Positions 55,690 to 64,000 of a DNA stretch of 64,000 bases are shown in pieces. Position 1 is the first letter of the stretch. Every line of letters starts with the position of its first letter. The translations under genes and the position numbers were made by a program. The DNA is from Gnetum montanum (taxonomy: Eukaryota; Streptophyta; Gnetopsida; Gnetales; Gnetaceae): assembly GCA_015680685.1 (NCBI GenBank), contig MNCI01002977.1, positions 302,296 through 366,295 on the forward strand. The letters run 5' to 3'. A model generated the notes under the pieces. That model had not been told where the DNA came from. It made no database searches and saw only the letters and a program-made list of their open reading frames with translations.

Positions 55690-57054
55690 TGACACAACAT
55701 TCCCAAGTCACAATCCACGATCATTCAAACAACTGAACATGCATAGTGTCAATGTAGGATGGAGCATTACAATTCCAAAACATAGTTTACAATGGCAAGA
55801 AATCATCCTATGGAATGAATGTAAAACCAATACCCCTAACATCTTGCTGATCCTCCAAAGATGTCATCTAACATCTTGCTGATTTTCCGAAGCTACCACT
55901 ACCATCGCCCATTGCCTTGGCAGTAGCTTCCATTGTCAACACCTGCTGCTAGAGCCTCAACACTATTGTGGCCCAGCCACAAAGTTGCTACCCTCTAGCC
56001 CCTGCCATCACCCTAGCCCAAAAGACGTTCATCTATTAGGCCTCTAACCTTACAACTAAACAAAATAATTTTTACCTTGGGCAGTGACTCCTAAGCACCC
56101 GCATCACCGCAAATCCTAGCCCCTTCGGCACTAACCCCTTTAGCCTACTGCTACCAAAGCTGCTATTAGCCTTCCATCTTTAGATGTCTCTTGCCTCAGC
56201 AATAGTGCTTGTCACTTCAGTGATGTCTGAAGCAAGTAAGACCTTTACCTAACTATGTTTCATGGTTACATTTCTCTGGTCTGCTTTCTGTTGTGTTTGC
56301 AGGGTATGAGCCAAGACAGCGTCAGTCAGAGATGCGTTTCGCCAAGAGGACAGGACATCACATCATTCCAAGGTGACTGCTTTGACTAGCCTAGCTACTT
56401 GGGAGTGCACAACCTGCCCCTTCCCTTTTACCTTCATCATCTCATTTCTCAGACCTACAGTTTCTTTTTTTATACCCCTTTTACAAGCTTTCTTGATGCA
56501 TGTAAAGCCCTCCCATATGCTCAACCACAAAGTCCATGATTTGCATAACGCAACTTGCAACATGGGAAGCATCTGTAGGTAGGTCAAAGTCCCACATGGA
56601 TGTAACGCAACTCATCCTGGGGAGAAAACACCTTTCTTGCAACAACAAGGTTTTTTGTGAATGAATATGGCTAAATAGCAAAAGAAAAGTGCAAAAGCAT
56701 AGTAAAGAAAAAAGAGCATGTGCCCAAAGAAAATGGCACACCAATTGTTTTAAAATGACCCTCTCCAAAAATTTTGATGAGAGGTTAGAAGCCAGTAAAA
56801 GAAAAGATGTTCACATGAGACAACTCCCTCACAAGCACTCCAACAAGGGACCTCGCTAAGTTCCATCTTGCCTTTTCTTAAACCTATCCCCTCAATTCTA
56901 CCCTTTCCCCTTCCCCTATACGACTATCTTGTTACTCCCAAGCATAGCAAGGCAACTTCTGAGTAACCACCAGAGAGTGATGTTGGCAACTTATCCTTCA
57001 TGGTGTTTCATATTCTTTGTCGATGTCTATCGAGTGGATCCTTCAGATGTCGAT
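55690..57054 (+). other. Element C 3' untranslated region
   Basis: No recognised domain. The part at 55900-56010 is related to the 3' UTR of B. Opposite-strand open frames around 56363-56768 have no support beyond length. Confidence 0.55.
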
Positions 57055-57067
57055 AAAGAGGGACCAA
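57055..57067 (+). other. Element C polypurine tract
   Basis: AAAGAGGGACCAA directly before the 3' LTR, identical in sense to the tract of B. Confidence 0.85.
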
Positions 57068-58906
57068 TGAAACACCATAAAATATCAAGATCCTCATGCC
57101 TCACCAGGGTCTTGGAATTTAGGTAAGGAGTTTCACAAGTGCAATGTCATGACAGTTTGGCAAGAAAATGTAGGCACTGAGGTTAGATTGTCCAGTCCAG
57201 CAAGTTTTCTATCTCTAGAGTTGACAAGCCCGATGGACTCTCTGGCCTACCCATCTAGACGATTCACTCAATTGACAGTCTACTCAAAAAATATGCTAGG
57301 AGTTGCCGAAAGTGTTTGGGATAATCAAAGTAGTTCGGAAAGTTTTCTAGTGAACAAGTTTGCTACGCTACGCTATGCTATGCAGTGTAGCAAGCCTCAA
57401 AGGATAGTTGCTCAAGCATCTAAGTGTGAACTGATAGAATCATTGCGAGAAAAGTCAAAATTTAGTCAACACAAGCTGTTATGCTATGCTATGCTACCTA
57501 GTGTAGCACAGTGTAGCAAAGGTAAAGAAGAAAGGTCCAACTTGCCAAATGCTTCCAATAAGAAAGTTGCACTTGGAAAACACTCCGGCCTCCAAAATCG
57601 ATTGCCTTGTTTAGCACCAAGCCTTGAGAAAAGTTTCTTGATAGAAGATGGTGGATTGAACGAAAAGGTAGGATATGCTGGCTGCTACACTACATAGTGT
57701 AGAAACAATGTAAAAGTAGAAAGGGTGCTTCAAATGTAAGTTAGCAAGTTCAAGGGCTTCCCGGCATAAAGGAAAAAAGTTGCAATTGTTAGCATAACTA
57801 CAAACAAATGTTTTTAGCTTCAGCATAAGTTCCAGTCGAAACTAGTGGCTATGCTATGATACACTATGTAGCGTAGCACAACATAGCAAGTAGCCACTTA
57901 CACTACATAGCATGAGTAACACAATGTTGGTACGGAAGCATTAAGACGTCTTTAGGTAGTTCTAGAACTTGTAGACGTTAATCTTCTTCATTTTAGCATC
58001 TCCTTGGTGGAATCAACAATTTCACTCTATCTTGCACATCCCTTTGTTAGCTCCCAAAAAACATTATTCCTACACTTGACCCTGCTCGTAAGAGCATGGA
58101 AGATGTAGTCCTAGAGCATAAGCTCCATTTTTGTTTACATTATTAGCACATTGATCTTGGCACATACAGTCCCAAACACATAATCATAGCATAGCCAAGT
58201 TCATGACCAAAATTACACACCTACACGGTATGGGCACGTCAACATCTCATGGGGTCTAGGACATGTGGCATCTAGGCCTCATTTCTCACTTGCTCCTGGC
58301 CCTATAAATACCCTGGCAAACAACGCTTCAAGGGTTGGCTTTTTTGGTAAAAGAGTTGGAATTTCTTTGCATTGACAAGTGCAGTTGGCTTGTTGGCTTT
58401 TTTACATTGGTTGGTTGGCTTCTTGATTGGTTTCTTAGCAAACAGAGTTAGGTTCTTACTGTAGTTGGCTTTTAAGTTGGGTCTCAGAAGGCATAGTTGA
58501 CATTTGTCTTGAGCACTTGAGTTACCTTTGAGTAAGTAGTGCATCTCCAGTGTTGTATAACCTCTTGTACACCTTTCAAACAAGGAAAAGAATCGAATCT
58601 GTGACCTTGGGGTGGTGCATTTTCTGACCTAAGTTTGTTCTACTATTTCTTTACTGTTATCATTTTTTTGCATCGTTTCCTTTATTTCTGCATTTATTGA
58701 TCATTGATTTACCTCGTGTGTCTCGCCCTTGAAAAAATGTTTACATAAGGTTAAGATACACCAATTAAGTCCTTGTCTGATCGACCAAACCATTTAGGAC
58801 ACCCCGTTTCCATTTTCTCCAGCATGGCCCTCACATGGATCCAGGGTTAAACTGTTCATCCAACAACCTCTCGGTGTTCCAGCCACTAACATTTTTGGTT
58901 GTTACA
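57068..58906 (+). repeat. Element C 3' LTR (1,839 bp)
   Basis: Partner of 41578-43412, ending GGTTGTTACA next to the TCCAT duplication. It has the U3 hairpin cluster at about 57360-57900 and TATAAATA at 58303-58310. An open frame of 182 codons (57149-57697) falls wholly inside U3 and is taken as chance. Confidence 0.93.
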
Positions 58907-58911
58907 TCCAT

Positions 58912-59860
58912 GGTAGAAGCTAAAACACACTCAATCAAAAGGACTTGAATTAAATGCACCAAGGGAATGAAACATTGACCACAAAAAATCATTACCTACA
59001 ACATGTTAATTCTCAAAGAGATCAAATGCAAGAGTTCATTCATCAACAACAAGAGCAGCTTGCTAGAGTCAACATTGAACTAAGGAAATTGGCTGCAAAG
59101 AATCACAATCTATCAATAGAGGAGGTACAAACCTTGCAACAAAAGTCTACCATTAAGATTACTACTCAGAAGAATGAAGCTCTCAAATTTGAGAGAGTGA
59201 AAAATCACTATAGGGACCAAGTTGGCTTGAAAAAGCAAATTAATGAAAAAAAATGTAGATGACAAAGACAAAAGTGAATGAAGCCCTCCAGCAGTTCCAG
59301 TAAGGAAGAGAGATGTGGTAGCCCATCCTTGATGGGATTGATGCCTATAACAAAGTAGAGATCTATTTGAAGGAGTTGGAGATCAAAGAAATGACAAAGT
59401 ATATGAAGTTGGCCAATCTCCATTATGCAAACTTGGCAATGCTGATAGCTAAACAGTCATGGTCAGAACTAGAGAAGAAAGTGGCTAGCTTGTATCTGCT
59501 ATATGAGGTCGAGTTCAAACACCATAAGGACACCAAGAAAAAGCTTGAGACTACTAACAATGAATTTAAAGTTCTCAAAGGACAATTCACAAATCAGTAA
59601 TCTATCACTGAGGACCTAGTCAGATGGATGAATGACTACTAGGAGCTAAAGAACACAGTGAGACCATTTGGCATTGAATGCAAATAGTTTGTTGCCTAGT
59701 TCATCAATGCCAAGGATTTGTTTCTAGTGATTTCGTGTCCTTGAGATGTGCCCATTTCAACCCACACTGGGGACTTCATTTTTTGTCAAGTCAGTTAGAT
59801 TGTTTTATTGAATAAAATTTAGTTAATAATCCCATACCTTCACAATTTTGTGAAAGAACT
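58912..59860 (+). pseudogene. Env-like region of element D2, 3' part with coiled-coil segments
   Basis: After C, the env-like region continues. 58954-59262 encodes a Gln/Lys/Glu-rich helix-type segment with QQQEQLARVNIELRKLAAK, and 59367-59600 another with SELEKKVASLYLLYEVE. Both have the heptad-like spacing of coiled coils. No membrane segment is visible. The upstream junction is 41572 (before the TCCAT duplication). Confidence 0.6.
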
Positions 59861-59878
59861 TGAGGAAAAATTTTCATT

Positions 59879-59892
59879 TAGTTGTGGGGGTA
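59879..59892 (+). other. Element D2 polypurine tract
   Basis: TAGTTGTGGGGGTA directly before TGATGAGTC of the 3' LTR. Confidence 0.88.
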
Positions 59893-59916
59893 TGATGAGT
59901 CATTGTTGGTTGATTG

Positions 59917-60014
59917 CATCGATGAGGCCTCGTTGATGCAGTCAACCATGTCAATGAGGCCTCATTGATGTATCTCATCCTATGTTAACAAGGCCCCATC
60001 AATGCAGTGTTTGT
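59917..60014 (+). promoter_or_regulatory. TGAGGCCTCA palindrome array in U3 (element D2 3' LTR)
   Basis: Units CATCGATGAGGCCTCGTTGATG, CAATGAGGCCTCATTGATG and AACAAGGCCCCATCAATG, each centred on GGCC and flanked by ATTGATG/CATCAAT arms. The array ends 9 bp before the TATA box. The 5' LTR retains one clear unit. Confidence 0.85.
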
Positions 60015-60022
60015 CCATCACC

Positions 60023-60030
60023 TATAAATA
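60023..60030 (+). promoter_or_regulatory. TATA box of element D2 3' LTR
   Basis: TATAAATA followed by CATGCC, about 130 bp inside the LTR. The polyadenylation signal AATAAA lies 180 bp downstream. Confidence 0.75.
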
Positions 60031-60817
60031 CATGCCTACCAGCTGCATTTATGGTAATCTAGATTTTAGTAGTAGTAAAGCTCTTGCATTTTTTCCATAC
60101 AAAAGTTAGAATTTTTTCTCTTAAGTGCTCGCAGCAAGAGCCATCGAGTGTATGGATCTTTGTTGGAGCATTGTTGTACCTAAGCACAATAGTGTTTGCG
60201 GCAATAAAGATGAGCTTTCTGATAAACCTTGCAGCACTTTGGATAAATTAGATATTTTATTTATGCATTTACTATTTCCTATTATTTATTAAATGTTTTC
60301 AATTAATTATCAATTATCTTCTAGTTACTATGTTAGATAAGCAATTAAGCTGGATAGATTACACACATAAGTACAACCATTTTGAGTGTAACATGTATTC
60401 ACATGGTAACCCTAGCAGTGTTATCACTTGGTATGCCCAGTAACATAACGTTTGGTCATGCAATAGTGAATACGTGGGTTCAGGATGTGTATAGAATGTG
60501 AATATGGGAATGAATACTTATGTAAGGATTAGTTAATTAGTTAATTTAGATTAGTTCATCAAATCCCTTTTTATCTACATTTTAAGTACCCAACTATAAA
60601 ACATAAAAATGAAACAAATCAATTGCCTTAGTTACACTTAACCATACCAACGGATGTCACAAGTGTAGTTGGGAAGATAATGATTGACCTTAAGGTTGGA
60701 TTCACTTCCTAAAGGGCTCATGCACTAGAAATGATGAAGTCCATGGAAGTCAACTGGATCATGCGTGAATGCTTGTGATTTGTATGGTTGGGAGTAGAGG
60801 TACCTTGCCACTCATTA

Positions 60818-62478
60818 CAAAGCTTATCAAAATTACCCAAAATTTATGTTTGTCACTTGGAGATAGAAGTAGAGTAGTGGTTAGAGGTTCAAAGATATAT
60901 TTGGGACCTGGAGACAAGTTTAGGATGTATGCTTAAAATTTAACTAAGGTAGGTAACACTAATGTGGTGCCACAATGCTCACATCACATTGTGTCACCTT
61001 GGTGACACTTAGTTGAATTATATATATGTTGGATCATGACTTGGAACATCTTCTATGACCTATGAAATCTTGAATCATGACTTATGATGATGATTTTGGG
61101 ATATTTTCATGATCCAATTAAATGTAAGAATGTCAAAACCACACTTGTCTTAGTTATTAGCAATTCAAAAAATTAGGTACAACATTATTCTCTCTTGATG
61201 GATGTTGCTAAGATGTTGAAGAAGTATTCATCAAGAAGAAAATGAATGATATCTGATGATGAACCTATAAAAGAAAGAAGAAGAAAAGAAGTGGAATTAG
61301 GAGAGAATGTTAGGATATCATTAATACACTAGTTATGAGAACAATGCTATTCCACAAAAGGGGGACATGGCTAAATATTACATATAAGATGATCAAAAAG
61401 AATATCATTGATGATGTTTTAGACCTTATCCTACTCAAACTATTAACATTACCTTATTGGAATAAAATAGAATCACTTAATTCTTGTCAATGTGCTAATA
61501 AGAGGAAGGGAATAATATAGGAAGAGGATTTGGAGGAATAATGAAGAAACATGAGAAAAGACAGTTGAAATATAAAGTTAAAAATTGGGAAAAATAATAA
61601 AATGAGAAGAGAAATGAGAAACATCATCTATCCAATAAGTTAAAGTTCTACATTACAAATGTGAGCATGGCTAGATCCCATACTCTAATAATGTAGAAGT
61701 TGATAGATTGATAAATTCTCTTTGTATTCCACTCAAGCTCAACATACCCTCACATGAAGTAAAAATGATAGAGCACTCATGGCTCTTTACATGAGGTTGA
61801 TCAATGATAAACATCCTCACCATGATGTGCTAATAGGAAGAAGTGTTAGTAGAATGAAACAACCAAATATTTGGAAAAATATATGAAGTTTTCATTAGAG
61901 AGATATAGTAGAATAATAGCAAAAAATAGAGAGAGAGAGAGAGAGAGAGAAGATAGGGATGGAATTTAAAGAAATGCAATAAAATGTAAGTGAAGTAAAA
62001 AAAAGGATTAGAGAAAATATAATGAATTTTTTTGAGCATCATGTCTAGTGTCTGTTGTAGGCTTGATTAATGGGATCTAGATGTCAATTTCCTATTTTAA
62101 TTTGTTAAATAATATATTCCATTGCAAAGATTATTTATGAAGATGAAGGGAACATCCCTAAGATGAAGTGAAACATGGCTACTACATGATGATGAATCAT
62201 GTTGTTGTACATAACCATATGTTCCAAACTAGAATGCCCCTAACTGGACATAGATAAAATAGTTAGAATGACGTAGATGATCAATTTGTTAATAATGGAT
62301 TGAATATAATTTTAGATTATAATGATTGGATTAAAGGTTTCTTAAGGGATAAATTTCTCATAGGGATTGGAACACAGTGTTAAATGAACAATGTAAAATA
62401 GAAAAAAAGAAAAAAAGAGATGAAAACCATAGAAACTAAAGAGATGACACCTATAGGAGAAACGATAAATAAGGAGCA
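60818..62478. other. Unassigned AT-rich tract with a GA microsatellite
   Basis: No domain or convincing ORF. A (GA)11 run lies at 61929-61950. A TAACTAAGGTAGGT...ACATTGTGTCACC block near 60940-61010 loosely resembles 26885-26940 on the other side of D2. The tract may be the oldest sequence in this part of the window. Confidence 0.5.
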
Positions 62479-63359
62479 TGATGAGTCATGGTCTATCAAG
62501 TCTTGTTATCGAACCCCTGTTATCCGAAGCTTGATACAAGATACCAAGTTTGATAGGTCCTGATATTAGACCCCTATTGTCAAACCCACGATATCACAAC
62601 CTACATGCGATATCACATAGGAGATATTGCAGTTCCCGTGTGAGCCTATAAATAAAAGGCGATGCACTTGGTTTTGGTTTTAGTTCTTAGTCCCTTATCC
62701 AAACTCTTGTAGTTTTTCCTTCTTAGATTTAGAATTATTTCTCAGTGCATGCCCATAGTGTGATGATTGTAATTGTATGACATCCTTTATTCGAGTGTGA
62801 CGCACTTGGACATGCACATGACTAGAAATAAAGATCAAGATTACTTCATCATTGCAACATTCACTTAGCTTAATTATTTAATTTTTATTGTTATTTATTG
62901 CTTTTTTAGTTAACATCTCTTTACCCTAAACTCCTTTTAAACGTAGAATGAGTACGACTTGATCACGAGCATTTTAGTGTGACTACTTGGTAACCTAGTA
63001 GCGTACTTAGGCCATGCGTTTGGTAATCCCAGTGGTAGTCGTACATGAGGTCCAAGATATGTATGGATGATTAAGGAACGAATGCTCATCACACTTAGGC
63101 TAGCTTAGATTCTCTCTCTCTCCTAGTTTAGTTGATATTATTTTCCATTAGCCCCAGGAGTAACATTAGTATAGGAACACATCATACACCTCACTCTAGA
63201 CTAAACCATATGTGACAAAGCTAATACTAGTCCAGGTGGGAAGACAAAAAACTACGATCTATGAGTAACTATCTGGATACCACAACTAGTCTATCTACAA
63301 AGTTCAACTAGATCACTCGTGAAATGCTCATATTTGTATGGTTGAGTGTATTTGGATCG
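62479..63359 (+). repeat. Element E 5' LTR
   Basis: Starts TGATGAGTC and ends just before the PBS. GATAT-centred palindromes lie at about 62589, 62609 and 62623. TATAAATA is at 62647-62654, and the CCTTTATTCGAGTGTGACGC block at 62784 matches the R region of A. The 3' terminus reads GGATCG, so the expected CA end has been altered or the border is a few bases off. Confidence 0.8.
62587..62654 (+). promoter_or_regulatory. GATATC palindromes and TATA box in LTR E
   Basis: ACGATATCAC, GCGATATCAC and GAGATATTGC precede TATAAATA (62647). This is the same promoter layout as in A, with only three units. Confidence 0.75.
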
Positions 63360-63360
63360 T

Positions 63361-63378
63361 TGGCGTCGTTGTCGGGGA
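63361..63378 (+). other. Element E primer binding site (tRNA-Asp type)
   Basis: TGGCGTCGTTGTCGGGGA differs from the tRNA-Asp complement at two positions, both transitions. Confidence 0.9.
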
Positions 63379-63498
63379 CTATGCTAGTTATCTAGATTAC
63401 TTATATTATACAAGGTCACTGTATAGGAATTAACGATATATCTTTTAGGTAGAAATAATTACAAAAATTCACATACAAATTCACATAATTGCACAACC

Positions 63499-64000
63499 AT
63501 GCCTCTCCTACAAGACTACGATAATGCCATATCTAGTGAGGCAATTCATTGGAGAACCAACGAATTATATGACAATGAAGATTGGAGTACAAAATCCTAA
63601 GTGGGGGTCTCTTATAAACATAAACAGAGGCAACATCATCCCAATGTACGAAAGCATAACTTACTGGATGATGATGAACCCCTACTGGCCACTACAAGCC
63701 TAGCGCAAATACAAGAGGCTATTCAAATCTCTCATAGGCATCGTAAAGAGAGCCGCCTACCTAGGCTCAATTTAAATAACTTTTCCAATTTCTCAGGAGG
63801 CTATGACTTAGATCTGTAACAACATTTACAAGCCTTCTATGATGCTTGTGCATGGAACAACATTGATAACGGTTGGAAAAAACTCAAGCTCTTTCCGATG
63901 ACACTCGTTGGCCAAGTAAAATTATGGTATAGATCGTTAAAACAAAATTCAATATAGTGTTGGCCAACAATGGTAGAACTCTTTAATGAAAGATATCAAA
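63499..64000 (+). pseudogene. Element E gag (partial)
   Basis: ATG at 63499 opens MPLLQDYDNA. TAA at 63598, another TAA at 63817 (a Gln position relative to A gag) and a TAG near 63955 break one otherwise continuous frame. FSNFSGGYDLDL and WKKLKLFPMTLVGQVKLWY are the capsid core, matching the A core at about 19080-18930. The frame runs off the window. Confidence 0.85.

Larger units (their letters stand above)
41578..58906 (+). mobile_element. Element C: Tat-lineage Ty3/gypsy retrotransposon, + strand
   Basis: LTRs of 1,835 and 1,839 bp, termini TGAAACACC...TATA/TTACA, flanked by the perfect duplication TCCAT (41573-41577 and 58907-58911). Same family as B: same PBS type, PPT, RT-RNase H-second RNase H-integrase order, U3 hairpins and 30-bp repeats. 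It is longer than B because an antisense cassette of about 4.3 kb lies where protease should be. It interrupts the env-like region of D2. Confidence 0.93.
27010..60817 (+). mobile_element. Element D2: Athila-like Ty3/gypsy retrotransposon, + strand, hosting G and C
   Basis: 5' LTR (27010-32991, split by copia G), tRNA-Asp-type PBS, gag, protease remnant, RNase H, integrase, internal PPT, spacer, env-like region (split by C), PPT, 3' LTR (59893-60817). Without G and C it is about 11.4 kb, a normal Athila size. RT is missing. The left boundary is the least certain: the bases flanking the ends (CAACA and CAAAG) do not form a clear duplication. Confidence 0.85.
59893..60817 (+). repeat. Element D2 3' LTR (925 bp)
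   Basis: TGATGAGTCATTG...CCACTCATTA. It contains the palindrome array (59917-60014), TATAAATA (60023-60030) and AATAAA (60203-60208), in the order expected for U3, R and polyadenylation. The TTA end replaces the usual TCA. Confidence 0.9.
62479..64000 (+). mobile_element. Element E: Athila-like retrotransposon, + strand, 5' end only
   Basis: 5' LTR, PBS and the first 500 bp of gag, cut by the window edge. Its U3 has the GATATC-type palindromes of A and not the GGCC type of D2, so it belongs to the A-like subfamily. Orientation is opposite to A. Confidence 0.85.

Noticed and set aside
57149-57697. 182-codon open frame on the + strand
   Set aside because: Entirely inside the U3 of the 3' LTR of C. 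The matching stretch of the 5' LTR is not open to the same extent and no domain is visible.
61335-62042. Short open frames in the right unassigned tract
   Set aside because: AT-rich and low complexity, including one formed by the GA microsatellite, with no codon or motif support.
1-64000. A host protein-coding gene
   Set aside because: I looked for conserved non-transposon domains on both strands and saw none. The only intron-like structure is the decayed antisense cassette inside element C.

Overview
This window looks like intergenic heterochromatin from a large plant nuclear genome. Every recognisable coding stretch belongs to an LTR retrotransposon, and almost all of them are broken by stop codons and frameshifts. 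I found no host gene, tRNA or rRNA gene, or CRISPR array. The evidence for a plant is the retroelement repertoire: Athila-like Ty3/gypsy elements primed by tRNA-Asp with an env-like third ORF region, Tat-lineage Ty3/gypsy elements with a second (archaeal-type) RNase H, and a Ty1/copia element primed by initiator tRNA-Met. The species cannot be named from this sequence.

The window reads as nested insertions, most of them closed by TG...CA termini and 5-bp target duplications. (1) D1, an Athila-like element on the + strand, enters from the left edge (1-385) and resumes at 21037-25360. (2) A, an Athila-like gag-protease-only derivative on the - strand (386-21036, duplication GTAAC), sits inside the integrase of D1. 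(3) B, a Tat-lineage element on the - strand (746-14321, duplication TTGCT/TTACT), sits inside the 3' LTR of A. (4) F, a truncated Athila-like LTR (25361-25991), cuts off the env-like region of D1. (5) D2, a second Athila-like element on the + strand (about 27010-60817), fills most of the right half. (6) G, a 5.1-kb copia element on the - strand (27822-32930, duplication AAAAG), sits in the 5' LTR of D2. (7) C, a 17.3-kb Tat-lineage element on the + strand (41578-58906, duplication TCCAT), sits in the env-like region of D2. (8) E, another Athila-like element on the + strand, begins at 62479 and runs off the right edge. Two short tracts, 25992-27009 and 60818-62478, are unassigned.

How the parts work together: gag, protease, RT/RNase H and integrase would have been made from a genomic RNA driven by the LTR TATA boxes, primed at the PBS and ended at the polypurine tract. 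None of the copies seen is intact. A lacks all pol except protease, D2 lacks the RT core, and C lacks its protease. B and G keep all domains but have several stops.

The most unusual features are these. Athila-like LTRs carry arrays of short palindromes directly upstream of the TATA box, and the palindrome differs between subfamilies. A second palindrome-plus-TATA module lies inside D1 and D2, upstream of the env-like region and downstream of an internal copy of the polypurine tract. In C, an antisense gene-like cassette with its own TATA box and splice-like exon borders occupies the place of protease. In both Tat elements, degenerate repeats sharing one core flank the RT-integrase module on both sides.
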